Assembly: GCA_002338335.1 (NCBI GenBank)
Contig: DDIC01000069.1
Coordinates: 1 to 24,802 of the forward strand
From: Bacteroidetes bacterium UBA1860
Lineage (GTDB): Bacteria; Bacteroidota; Rhodothermia; Balneolales; Balneolaceae
DNA: 24,802 nucleotides
Direction of reading: 5' to 3'
Below are positions 8,522 through 17,029 of this stretch, piece by piece (position 1 is the stretch's first letter; each line of letters opens with the position of its first letter). A program made the position numbers and the translations under genes. The notes below the pieces were generated by a model. That model made no database searches. It worked only from the letters and a program-made list of their open reading frames with translations, and was not told the DNA's origin.

Positions 8522-8639
8522 ATCGGTCAATCGTTGTTCATGGGGACTGCCGCGAGCCAGTCATCGGCTCCATTCGCGAACGGTGTACACATGACGCATG
8601 TTCAAAATACGTCGAATCTTTTAACCTAACCCACAGATT

Positions 8640-9854
8640 ATGCATTCCTTTGCCCTACACATGTCGACCCGTCTTTTGTTTGGGCCTGAAAAAGAAGCCA
8701 ACTTTATCTCATCGATTGCCAGCACCGGAGCCCATGTCTTGGTGGTCATAGGGGGTGGATCGGTGGAGCGTATTGGCTTAGTCGATCGCGTGCTCAAAGG
8801 TCTTGACGCGGCAGGGGTTCAACACACGCTCTTTCGAGGGATAGAACCAAATCCTGTAGATAGCACCATTGATCGTGCAGCTGCTGAGGGAAAAACGGCG
8901 GGTGTTGATAGCGTTTTAGCCATTGGAGGTGGGTCTGTTATGGACGCATCCAAGGCGATTGCCGCGCTTATTCACGAGAATGAGGCCCATGTGTGGCCTT
9001 TTGTTACGGGACAGCCAAAACGAGGCACCATGAAAGGGGCGTTGCCTATTTTTACGATCCCAACAACGGCTGCCACAGCGTCTGAATTAACGCCTCATGC
9101 GGTGATTTCAAAGCCTGAGGAACAAGGCAAGTGCGCCATTTCGTATCCTTTTTTACAACCCCTGGTTTCATGGCTAAACCCTGAGTTTCATACCAGTCTC
9201 CCAGCTCACGTCACAGCCGATGGTGGGGCGGATATTTTGTCGCATGTTTTTGAGAATTACATCCTTGGTGATGATGCCTCCCCATTTGCAGATCGCTATT
9301 CTGAAGGGGTCATGGATACCGTGATCGATGTATTGCCTCGCCTTTTGAAGGAACTTCATAATGTTGCCTACCGAGGGCAGCTCCAGTGGGTCTCCGCGAT
9401 GGCTTTGAATTCCATTCAAGTGGCGGGGCGTCAACCTTCCCCGTTTCCGCTCCATGCGATTGAACACTCCATGAGTGGATACCATCCAGCGTTGGCACAT
9501 GGACGTGGATTGGCAACCTTGTTTCCAGCCTATTTTCGGATGTTACTCGATCGAGAGGAGCACGTGGATCGCCTAGCACAATTTGGTCGCCGTGTCTTTT
9601 GGGTTACGCCTCAAGAGGATCAAGCTGCAGCGTTGGCTGGGATTGAGGCCTTCGAAGAGTGGTTACGGGGAGTGGATTTATATCAATCGATGGAGGATAT
9701 TGGGATTCCAGAAGAAGCCTTTGACTCGATTGCAAACTATGCCGTCAATGTCTATGGTAACGGCAAGACCCTTCCTGTCTCAGGACCTTGGACCAAAGAG
9801 GAGGTAATCGAACTTTTCAACCGTGCCAATGAGCAAAAACGACCCAACGCATGA
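8640..9854 (+). CDS. Iron-containing (type III) alcohol dehydrogenase, YqhD/BdhA-like
   Basis: A 404-residue group III alcohol/aldehyde dehydrogenase that would interconvert an aldehyde and alcohol with NAD(P)H. The nucleotide-binding region carries GGGSVMDASK at 96-105. The divalent metal ligands match the family pattern: Asp198 and His202 (GGADILSHVFE), His276 (AIEHSMSG) and His287 (AHGRGLA). Length and overall arrangement resemble YqhD/butanol dehydrogenase proteins, which are usually NADPH-linked and detoxify short aldehydes. Cofactor and substrate here are inferred. The 3' end overlaps mnmD by 26-32 bases, so the two are co-transcribed. The upstream divergent region contains the palindrome GTGTACAC at about 8583-8590 and several short dyads but no confident promoter. 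Confidence 0.93.
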   Translation: MHSFALHMSTRLLFGPEKEANFISSIASTGAHVLVVIGGGSVERIGLVDRVLKGLDAAGVQHTLFRGIEPNPVDSTIDRAAAEGKTAGVDSVLAIGGGSVMDASKAIAALIHENEAHVWPFVTGQPKRGTMKGALPIFTIPTTAATASELTPHAVISKPEEQGKCAISYPFLQPLVSWLNPEFHTSLPAHVTADGGADILSHVFENYILGDDASPFADRYSEGVMDTVIDVLPRLLKELHNVAYRGQLQWVSAMALNSIQVAGRQPSPFPLHAIEHSMSGYHPALAHGRGLATLFPAYFRMLLDREEHVDRLAQFGRRVFWVTPQEDQAAALAGIEAFEEWLRGVDLYQSMEDIGIPEEAFDSIANYAVNVYGNGKTLPVSGPWTKEEVIELFNRANEQKRPNA

Positions 9855-10611
9855 GTTTGAGATTCGGCCTACAGTAGATGGGTCTGACACCCTCTTTGCA
9901 CCTGAATTTGGGCAACATTATCACAATCCAAATGGGGCCTTGGCAGAAAGTCAGCATGTTTTTTTTAAGCCCCTAGGTCTCATTCCCGATTTACTTTGCC
10001 ACCGTCCTATTACCGTACTCGAAATAGGATTTGGGACGGGGCTGAATCTTTTGATTCTGGCGGATTGGGTCAAGCGACTCCGATCCAAAAGCGAGATTCG
10101 CTATATGAGTGTTGAAGGGTTTATGGCGCCTACTGAAACGCTAAAGACATTAAATCACGCTTGCTCGTTGGGTTTGCAAGCGCCCTGGGAATCCTTTGTG
10201 GATAGACTTGGAACAGGGCAAAAGGATCACAATAGCTGGCACTCTCTTGGCCTGTTCATCCCAAATATCACCGTAGACCTTTTTTTAGGCCCGTTTGAGG
10301 CGTTGACCACCCCTCCTGCGAAGGCAAATGTGTTGTTTCACGACCCTTTTTCACCAGAATCGAATCCAGAGGGGTGGACCTTGGAATTATTTGAGCAGCT
10401 GCGTCAATGGTCCACTGAGGATGCTACCCTGCGAACGTATGCTGCTTCAACGGCATGCCGTCAAACCTTAATTGAAGCGGGATGGATTGTCGGTTCCGCT
10501 AAAGGAGCTCTTGGCAAACGGGAGATGACGTTGGCGGCTCATTCCGCAGATTATCTACCTGGGGTAAAGCTGGTGAAAAAACGCCAAGAAGACTACACAT
10601 CCTCTACTTGA
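9829..10611 (+). CDS. mnmD: tRNA 5-methylaminomethyl-2-thiouridine methyltransferase, MnmD-type
   Basis: About 260 residues of the MnmD/DUF752 family. It matches the methyltransferase half of MnmC, which methylates nm5s2U to mnm5s2U at wobble position 34 of tRNAs for Lys, Glu and Gln. Features are the N-terminal block TVDGSDTLF followed by YHNPNGALAESQHVF, the S-adenosylmethionine loop LEIGFGTGLN, the acidic segment FHDPFSPESNPEGWT and a late TYAAST plus GKREM block. The MnmC oxidase domain is absent, as in other stand-alone MnmD proteins. The ATG at 9829 is preferred over a GTG at 9823; either start lies inside the alcohol dehydrogenase gene. The 3' end overlaps the convergent helicase gene by 19 bases. 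Confidence 0.9.
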   Translation: MSKNDPTHEFEIRPTVDGSDTLFAPEFGQHYHNPNGALAESQHVFFKPLGLIPDLLCHRPITVLEIGFGTGLNLLILADWVKRLRSKSEIRYMSVEGFMAPTETLKTLNHACSLGLQAPWESFVDRLGTGQKDHNSWHSLGLFIPNITVDLFLGPFEALTTPPAKANVLFHDPFSPESNPEGWTLELFEQLRQWSTEDATLRTYAASTACRQTLIEAGWIVGSAKGALGKREMTLAAHSADYLPGVKLVKKRQEDYTSST

Positions 10612-12587
10612 GACAATCGTGTAATGAGCTTTCCTAAGGTTTTGTCATGATAAAGTTTTCGAATATGTCGCATATCGGCAAAAATGAGGAGCTCCTCCTT
10701 GGCGCGTGAGCAGGCAACATTGAGAAGTCGTTGGACATGCAAAGGGTTCTCATTTTTGGTCTCATCAAGCGGTCGAACCGTGTAATGGCGCTCCCCTTTT
10801 GACGAGCTTCGATCCCCACTCATGACGGTATCAAAAATAATAATGGGCTTTTCCCGCCCTTGGAACGTGTGAATGGTCCCCACTTCGAGATCGCCTAATC
10901 CCTCTTGTGTCCATCGGCGCATGAGCTGATTCGCCACATGACGAAACGGGACAATGACCCCAATATCGTGTTGAGACCACCCCTTTTCGAGGATTTTGAG
11001 AATCGTTTTGGATACTGCATCGGAATGGACAGGATTCATGGGACGAAATCCACGCTCTCCCTCCTCTTGGATGACATAAGGGTCTTTTGACTCGGTATTG
11101 ATGATGGTTGCAGGCGGGTTATCGATGGAACGAGAGTGCTGCTCGTTAGGCGGGCCGTCAGTGTACTCTTCGGCAAGTTCCGTACGAAGGCGTCCATCAT
11201 AAAACACGGAGCTTATGACCTTTGCCAAATGATCTTTCATACGGTATTGCTGATCAAAAAAGAACGTGACATCCCGTCGCTGGTCATGCCATTCAAACAA
11301 CGCACTTGACGTCTTTGCCCCTGAGACCAAGCTGAAAATATCAAGCTCCATAAACGCCCTCGCTTCTGGCTCTTCTGCCACAGAAATCGGGGGTAATTGC
11401 ATAGGGTCACCCGCTACGATGACCCTTTTTTTGGCATGAGATGCCGCGACCAGTAATTGAGGAATATGGGCCATAGAGGCTTCATCTACCACCAACACAT
11501 CAAACTCATGTTGGCGAAACAAATCCGACGTGCTCACCTTGGCTAGGGTCGTAGCCACAAGAGATTTACGCCGAAACTCCGTGCGCTCTCGTGTATAGAC
11601 AGACTCATCAATGAGTTCTTCGAGTTCGTCCAAACTCCCGTAAGGCTTGAGCGCTTCCTGGACAAGCTCCCATTCTAATTGGACCGTCGAAGAGGGTTTT
11701 TTTCCTTTAGCCACTCTGTCCAGAGCCTCTTTGGCTTTGGTGGCTCGATTCAGCAACTGAATCTCATCACTGACTTGATCTCGCCTCTCAGCCTGAATCT
11801 GCTCCAATTGATATGAAAAGGCCAATCCTTGAATTTGATCATCATCAATGACAGGATCGCCAAAACGGGTTAATCTATTTGGCTGAATGGCCACTTGATT
11901 TCGTTCAAGTGCCAAGCATGCGCTTTTCAGGACAACATCGACAGCACGATTGGTATTTGAGACAACCAACACCCGATCCCCTTGGGCTAAACTCAGCGCT
12001 ACAATATGTCCCAAAGTGGCTGTTTTTCCCGTTCCAGGAGGCCCCCAAAGATAAATGCAAGGTTTGGTTAGAGCCGCGTGAATGGCAGCTCTTTGCGATG
12101 CATTCAGCATGGGGTCCATCACGGGAGGAGGTGAAGAAGCCGCAAAAGCGTTCTGTTCTTGCTCAGAACCACTCAGTAGGCCCAGCACCTCCGTCCGCTG
12201 AAGCCACTCTTCCTGCTTGGTCAAGCCTACCATCTCATCACGCGTTTTGCGTGGCACAAACTCATTTTCCCACTCAAGACGCAGATTCGATAAAACCGGT
12301 CGATCAAAATGTGTAAACCGAAGTACGGTCTCCCCATGCTCCATAGAGACGACTTCGGCCATTTCTTCCTCCTCTTGCCCTGGAATCAAGCCCCGTATGG
12401 ATTCAGCAAAACGAAGCGCAGGGTGCATCGACCGAAATTTGAATTCCCGAGCCCCCACTCGAGCGCCGTCTCGCCACTCCACAACAGCTGGATAGGCTCT
12501 CAGCGTATCAATCTCAGACTCAAGCGCCTTAATGGACTGCTTGGCTAATGTGCTGGGATCAAAAGAAGTGTGGGGTGAGGGTGCCAT
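10593..12587 (-). CDS. Superfamily 1 Upf1-like DNA/RNA helicase
   Basis: A 664-residue helicase of the AAA_11/AAA_12 (Upf1/IGHMBP2/Dna2-like) group. After about 150 residues of variable N-terminal region come a Q-motif-like NASQRAAI (Gln165), Walker A GPPGTGKT at 182-189, motif II VVDEAS at 366-371, motif III GDPMQLPP at 393-400, QQYRM at 446-450, motif V TIHTFQGREK at 571-580 and motif VI NVACSRAKE at 623-631. All catalytic motifs are intact, so it should be an active ATP-dependent translocase on single-stranded nucleic acid. Its role is unknown. The reading frame is open further upstream, but the ATG at 12587 overlaps the GntR stop as TAATG, marking it as the coupled start. It is the last gene of a mutS-gntR-helicase operon. 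Confidence 0.92.
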   Translation of the reverse strand: MAPSPHTSFDPSTLAKQSIKALESEIDTLRAYPAVVEWRDGARVGAREFKFRSMHPALRFAESIRGLIPGQEEEEMAEVVSMEHGETVLRFTHFDRPVLSNLRLEWENEFVPRKTRDEMVGLTKQEEWLQRTEVLGLLSGSEQEQNAFAASSPPPVMDPMLNASQRAAIHAALTKPCIYLWGPPGTGKTATLGHIVALSLAQGDRVLVVSNTNRAVDVVLKSACLALERNQVAIQPNRLTRFGDPVIDDDQIQGLAFSYQLEQIQAERRDQVSDEIQLLNRATKAKEALDRVAKGKKPSSTVQLEWELVQEALKPYGSLDELEELIDESVYTRERTEFRRKSLVATTLAKVSTSDLFRQHEFDVLVVDEASMAHIPQLLVAASHAKKRVIVAGDPMQLPPISVAEEPEARAFMELDIFSLVSGAKTSSALFEWHDQRRDVTFFFDQQYRMKDHLAKVISSVFYDGRLRTELAEEYTDGPPNEQHSRSIDNPPATIINTESKDPYVIQEEGERGFRPMNPVHSDAVSKTILKILEKGWSQHDIGVIVPFRHVANQLMRRWTQEGLGDLEVGTIHTFQGREKPIIIFDTVMSGDRSSSKGERHYTVRPLDETKNENPLHVQRLLNVACSRAKEELLIFADMRHIRKLYHDKTLGKLITRLSQVEDV

Positions 12588-13489
12588 TAATCCCAGTACT
12601 CCGACCGTATCATCTCTTTGGTTTTTTCCGAAAGGGTGTAGCGCAAGGCAATTCGTTGTGATGAAGGGTACTTGGACTCGACGAGCTTTGCCGCTGTTGT
12701 TGTATGAACAATGACATCGCAATTCCTTACAAACAAGGGTAGTGATTTTCCATAGGTCGCCCCGGCCACAAAGGATCCCTCAATTTGAACGGCACTTTTG
12801 AGCATTTGAAGCAGATACGGCAACGTCGCTTCTTGGGTCGTTACCAAGCCTAAGGTTTCGTTGTTGAGCCGCTCAGAAATCATCAAAAGAGCCTCCTGCT
12901 CGAATTGAGTCATCATCGGAATAAGACGTAACTCATCCTCATGGACTCGGTAGGGATTAAACAGATGAATCGGGATAAAAAGGGCATCGTAATTGTGCAC
13001 TTTGGGAGAAGAAGGGTCTAGACTTGTGATCGTCATGGCCTCCGCCCGCACCCCAACTTCCCGTTTAATGGCCTCAGCATGCATATTGGCAATCTCCTCC
13101 GTTTCAGCAATGACCACACTACGTTGAATTCGATTGGGCCATTCCTGATAAAGCAACTGCTCTTCGAAAAGCGTTTCAAGCTCCCCTTCGTCAAGCCCAT
13201 ATCCAATAAGCTCCTCGATGACCGCTCGCATTTTCTCCGCACCCATTTCGAGGCGAGCTGATTTGTCAAGTAGAGTCGATTGCCTTTTCACGATAAACCC
13301 CACACCCACACGCCCTTCGAGCAACCCTTCCTGTTCTAGAGATTGATAGGCTTTGCGAACCGTGTGAAAGCTTGCCTCCAACTGCTTCCCCAACTCTCGG
13401 GTTGATGGCATAGCCTCTCCCATCTGAAACTGTTTGGTCGCAATCATTAACCGGATTCTGTCGGCAATGTGTTTAGCACTGTGTTTCAT
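12587..13489 (-). CDS. GntR-family transcriptional regulator with uncharacterised C-terminal domain
   Basis: A 300-residue protein. Residues about 5-68 form a GntR winged helix: MPSTRELGKQL, then FHTVRKAYQSLEQEGLLEGR and the wing VGVGFIV. The remaining 230 residues are not the usual FCD, UTRA or aminotransferase domain. Alternating hydrophobic strands and helices look like a small alpha/beta or periplasmic-binding-like fold, possibly a ligand sensor. The ATG overlaps the mutS stop by four bases (ATGA) and its TAA overlaps the helicase ATG by one base, so all three should be translated from one message. It may autoregulate the operon, or have an unrelated regulon. No operator is recognisable. 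Effector and targets are unknown. Confidence 0.88.
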   Translation of the reverse strand: MKHSAKHIADRIRLMIATKQFQMGEAMPSTRELGKQLEASFHTVRKAYQSLEQEGLLEGRVGVGFIVKRQSTLLDKSARLEMGAEKMRAVIEELIGYGLDEGELETLFEEQLLYQEWPNRIQRSVVIAETEEIANMHAEAIKREVGVRAEAMTITSLDPSSPKVHNYDALFIPIHLFNPYRVHEDELRLIPMMTQFEQEALLMISERLNNETLGLVTTQEATLPYLLQMLKSAVQIEGSFVAGATYGKSLPLFVRNCDVIVHTTTAAKLVESKYPSSQRIALRYTLSEKTKEMIRSEYWD

Positions 13490-16287
13490 TCACGCTCCCC
13501 GTGATTTCGATCCTCGAGTGATTGCTTGAGCTCCAACAACAACTGAAACGCATCGATGGGTGAGAGCCGCTCCATCTCGAGGGCTTTCATTTTGTCCAAC
13601 AAAGCCTCTTCTGCGGGGGTTACGGATGAGATTAGGCCAAACTGTCCACTTGCACTCTCATTAACACCAAAAAGCGCCATTTGGGCGATGGTCGTAGAGG
13701 GTGGAATCGCCCCTGTTTGAGGCTTGGAAGATCGTGCTTTATCCACCGATAATTCTTGGGTCTCCAAGGATTGCAGGATTTCCCTAGCTCGGTGTAATAC
13801 GGGTGCCGGAAGTCCCGCTAAGGCAGCCACCTGGATTCCATAGCTATGATCGGCCCCACCTTCGACAAGTTTGCGCAAAAATATAATCGCACCCTTATGC
13901 TCTTTGACGCTCACATTGGCGTTGACAATACGTGGATAGCGTTCGGCAAGCTCATTTAGCTCATGATAATGGGTGGCAAAAAGTGTTTTGGCAGCCACGG
14001 ATGGCTCTTCGTGGAGGTATTCTGCCATGGCCCATGCGATGCTTAATCCATCAAACGTTGACGTCCCTCGACCAATCTCGTCAAGAAGAATCAGCGATCG
14101 AGGGGTCGCGTTATTCAGAATATTAGCCGCCTCGTTCATCTCGACCAGAAACGTACTCTCGCCGCCCGCCAAATTATCCGACGCGCCCACTCGTGTAAAA
14201 ATCTTGTCAACCAGCCCAATTGACGCTTCTGCCGCAGGGACAAAACACCCCAACTGAGCCATGAGTACAATGAGTCCGGTTTGTCGCAGGATCACCGACT
14301 TACCTGCCATATTTGGACCTGTGATCATCATAATCTGCCGGGATGCAGGATTGAGTGTCAAATGATTAGGGATAAAGGGCTCATCAGAGCCTAGCAAGGT
14401 TTCCACAACCGGGTGACGCCCTTTGACAATGTTTAGAGACGTACCCTCATGCACTTCGGGTCGGCAATATCCTTGTCGAAACGATACCTCTGCAAAGCTG
14501 CAGTATACATCCAGTTCTGCAAGAGCCGCGGTAGTGCGGGCAAGCGCTTCAGCATAGTCTGAGACCAAGCTAGTAAGCTCCTCAAAAAGGGCGCGCTCGA
14601 GGCGTTGAGTCGTCTCTTCCGCATCCAAAATGCGCTCTTCAAGCTCTTTGAGCTCAGGGGTGATGTACCGCTCCGCATTGGTCAGCGTTTGCTTCCGAAT
14701 AAATGAGTCCGGAATAGGTTCTTTCCGAGCTTTGGTTACTTCTATGTAATACCCAAAAACACGGTTATAGCCTAATTTGAGTGAAGAAATCCCTGTTTGC
14801 TCGATCAGTTCTTGTTTCATCTTGGCCAAGACCCCCTTGGAGTCGCGCGACAAAGCACGGGCTTCATCCAAATCTGCACGAACCCCTTCCTTGAACGTTG
14901 AACCGTCGCCAAGCTGTGCAGGAAGTTCCTCCTCAAGGTGACGGTCTAGCAACGCATACAAATCCTCATGAGGTGAGATATGTTCGATGACGCTCTGCAA
15001 GGGCGCAAGACCTTGATGTTGGCTCAAGCTGGCAGCAAATTGATCCATCATGGGTGGGATTCGGCCCAAGGCACTTCGAATCGACCCAAGGTCTCTTGGT
15101 GAACATCGCTCCAATACCACACGTGTCATGATACGCTCCACATCAGGAAATCCTTGCAAGGCTTGACGTAATGCTTGCCTCACTTCATGATGCTGTACCA
15201 AGGTATCGACTCGCTCTAGACGCTGTTGGATTGGATCGAGGGCACGCAAAGGGCGATGAAGCCATTTGCGAAGTAACCTCCCCCCAAAGGGTGTTTCGGT
15301 GCGATCAAGTAACGACACAAGTGCCCCCTCTTCGACTCGAGTTGCCGAACGCTGTGTGAGCTCGAGGTTCAGTCGCGTGACATCATCGAGGGTCATATAC
15401 TCTTCAGGCTCAAGCACCCGAATCGTACGAATGTGGCGCAGTGCAGTCTTTTGGGTCTCTTGAAGATAGTTCAGAAGCCCCGCCATCGCTTTTTGGGCTA
15501 GAGGTAGCTGTTCTAATCCAAATCCTTTCAGCGAATGGGTGCCAAAGTGTTCAGTCACTATTTTATAACTTGCATCTCCTTCAAATACCCACTCTCCAAC
15601 CGATGAGCTAGGAACTTGGTCGTACCCCATGATGCCTTGTCGACGCCATGATTCAGGAAGAATCACCTCCGAAGGCTCCAAAAACTGCTTAAAATGAGTG
15701 AGCTCGGCCATTGAGTACTCACACACACCACATTCCCCCGTTGAAGCATCCGCGTAGGCTACACCCACTCGCAATTCCCCTACGGACTTTCCGATTGAGG
15801 TTTTTTCTGGGTAAAGCGAGAGTAAATAATTATTACGGCTTCGGTCCAACACATGATCCGAGAGGGTAACCCCAGGCGTTGCTACCTCTGTGACCTCACG
15901 AGAGACAATTTTTTTTCCCGCTTTTTTGGCCGTCTCTGGATCCTCTGTCTGATCACAAATCGCCACTTTGTACCCCTTTTTCACAAGCTTAGGGAGATAG
16001 CTATCCACCGCATGATGAGGGAAGCCAGCCAAAGGCGTTTGATCCCCCCCATTATTGCGATTGGTCAAGGTAATGCCAAGCTCTTTGGAGACGAGTTTTG
16101 CGTCTTCCCCAAACGTCTCATAAAAATCCCCTACCCGAAACAGTAATACCGTCTCTGGATAGGCATCTTTTACCTCCTGATATTGTCTCATTAATGGCGT
16201 AACCTTCTTGGAAGGTATGCCTGGCGACTTGCCAGAGGGTCCATTAGCTGATGCAGAATTCGACAAAGATGAGTTTGACACTTCCAT
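13486..16287 (-). CDS. mutS: DNA mismatch repair protein MutS
   Basis: Recognises mismatches and small loops and starts mismatch repair. About 933 residues from the chosen ATG. The mismatch-reading motif is Phe55-Tyr-Glu57 in RVGDFYETF. The connector, lever and clamp regions follow, then the ATPase domain with GPNMAGKS at 657-664, Walker B LILLDEIGRGTS at 732-743 and FATHYHEL at 770-777. A Ser/Gly/Pro-rich N-terminal 30 residues and a linker near 850-900 make it longer than E. coli MutS. The open frame extends 29 codons further upstream, but that would overlap the divergent glycosylase gene and has no family support. It is the first gene of the operon with the GntR regulator and helicase, and lies 21 bases from the divergent mpg. 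Confidence 0.97.
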   Translation of the reverse strand: MEVSNSSLSNSASANGPSGKSPGIPSKKVTPLMRQYQEVKDAYPETVLLFRVGDFYETFGEDAKLVSKELGITLTNRNNGGDQTPLAGFPHHAVDSYLPKLVKKGYKVAICDQTEDPETAKKAGKKIVSREVTEVATPGVTLSDHVLDRSRNNYLLSLYPEKTSIGKSVGELRVGVAYADASTGECGVCEYSMAELTHFKQFLEPSEVILPESWRRQGIMGYDQVPSSSVGEWVFEGDASYKIVTEHFGTHSLKGFGLEQLPLAQKAMAGLLNYLQETQKTALRHIRTIRVLEPEEYMTLDDVTRLNLELTQRSATRVEEGALVSLLDRTETPFGGRLLRKWLHRPLRALDPIQQRLERVDTLVQHHEVRQALRQALQGFPDVERIMTRVVLERCSPRDLGSIRSALGRIPPMMDQFAASLSQHQGLAPLQSVIEHISPHEDLYALLDRHLEEELPAQLGDGSTFKEGVRADLDEARALSRDSKGVLAKMKQELIEQTGISSLKLGYNRVFGYYIEVTKARKEPIPDSFIRKQTLTNAERYITPELKELEERILDAEETTQRLERALFEELTSLVSDYAEALARTTAALAELDVYCSFAEVSFRQGYCRPEVHEGTSLNIVKGRHPVVETLLGSDEPFIPNHLTLNPASRQIMMITGPNMAGKSVILRQTGLIVLMAQLGCFVPAAEASIGLVDKIFTRVGASDNLAGGESTFLVEMNEAANILNNATPRSLILLDEIGRGTSTFDGLSIAWAMAEYLHEEPSVAAKTLFATHYHELNELAERYPRIVNANVSVKEHKGAIIFLRKLVEGGADHSYGIQVAALAGLPAPVLHRAREILQSLETQELSVDKARSSKPQTGAIPPSTTIAQMALFGVNESASGQFGLISSVTPAEEALLDKMKALEMERLSPIDAFQLLLELKQSLEDRNHGERE

Positions 16288-16292
16288 AACCT

Positions 16293-16300
16293 CAAAGGTA
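16293..16300 (-). promoter_or_regulatory. Possible Bacteroidota-type -7 element for mutS
   Basis: TACCTTTG on the minus strand fits the TAnnTTTG core described for Bacteroidota sigma-ABfr promoters. It ends six bases before the mutS ATG, which would give a nearly leaderless message. No TTG -33 element is visible at the usual spacing, so support is weak. Confidence 0.25.
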
Positions 16301-16308
16301 CAAAACAG

Positions 16309-16965
16309 ATGAGACTGGACGTATGGGAAAGTTATAAAGGGACACTTGAGCCTATCCCGGTGGAGATGCTTCAACGGGAGCCTGTGGTAGATGTGGCCCT
16401 AGAATTGCTTGGGGGAATCCTTGTCTCAGGTGAGGGTTCAGAGCGTGTTGTGGCGCGCATTCTCGAAATAGAAGCCTATGCAGGCACGGGAGATCGGTCC
16501 TGTCATGCTGCCAATGGACGTCGAACTCCTCGCAACGAGGTAATGTACGCCGCAGGAGGAACCGCCTATGTGTATGTATGCTACGGTATTCACCATCTGA
16601 TGAACATTGTCACCAATCAGGAGGGAACCGCAGACGCCGCATTGATTCGAGGGGTTGCTATTATCGAGGGGTTGGACACGGTTGCTGCACGCATGAAACG
16701 GACCCAAAAGGATTTAGAATCGCCAAAAAAACGGCTTCAGATGACTTCGGGTCCAGGCAAGGTGACCAAGTCATTAGGAATTACCATGCAACATAATCGC
16801 AGGCCTTTGGTTGGTGTAGGATCCTCAGATTTCCAATTAATGCGTGACGAGTTTGTGGTGGATCCATCACAAATAGAAGCTTCACCACGGGTCGGGCTCA
16901 ATTATAAGGAAGCCGGAGACGATATCTATTTTCCGTGGCGATTTACACCAAAAGGGTATTTGTGA
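16309..16965 (+). CDS. mpg: 3-methyladenine DNA glycosylase (AAG/MPG family)
   Basis: A 218-residue base-excision glycosylase of the eukaryote-like AAG fold that removes 3-methyladenine, hypoxanthine and other damaged purines. Conserved blocks are ARILEIEAY with predicted catalytic Glu55, SCHAANGRRTPRNEVMY around 64-80, AYVYVCYGIHHLMNIVT at 86-102, Arg114 in ALIRG, and TSGPGKVTKSLGI near 146-158. The start is uncertain. ATG 16309 leaves 15-18 residues before the conserved core, whereas the in-frame ATG at 16366 and GTG at 16360 fall within the conserved PxxFFxR-like segment and would shorten it. If 16309 is right, only 21 bases separate it from the divergent mutS start. Confidence 0.93.
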   Translation: MRLDVWESYKGTLEPIPVEMLQREPVVDVALELLGGILVSGEGSERVVARILEIEAYAGTGDRSCHAANGRRTPRNEVMYAAGGTAYVYVCYGIHHLMNIVTNQEGTADAALIRGVAIIEGLDTVAARMKRTQKDLESPKKRLQMTSGPGKVTKSLGITMQHNRRPLVGVGSSDFQLMRDEFVVDPSQIEASPRVGLNYKEAGDDIYFPWRFTPKGYL

Positions 16966-16974
16966 GTCGTTTGG

Positions 16975-16997
16975 CCTATCGTTCCGATAGGAACGAT
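16975..16997. promoter_or_regulatory. Two overlapping, mutually exclusive hairpins upstream of yceI
   Basis: CCTATCG at 16975-16981 pairs with CGATAGG at 16985-16991 (loop TTC). ATCGTTCC at 16978-16985 pairs perfectly with GGAACGAT at 16990-16997 (loop GATA). The two stems share bases, so only one can form at a time. There is no following T-run. It lies 10 bases after the mpg stop and 33 bases before the yceI ATG. It could be an operator, an RNA switch or a processing site. Confidence 0.6.
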
Positions 16998-17029
16998 TCT
17001 TGACCTAGATTAAGTTTTCTTAGAGAACT

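Noticed and set aside
12588..12722. Open frame extending the helicase 45 codons upstream
   Set aside because: It lies wholly inside the GntR gene and lacks family support; the TAATG overlap marks 12587 as the start.
16288..16374. Upstream extension of mutS by 29 codons
   Set aside because: It would overlap the divergent mpg start, and the extension has no resemblance to MutS N-termini.
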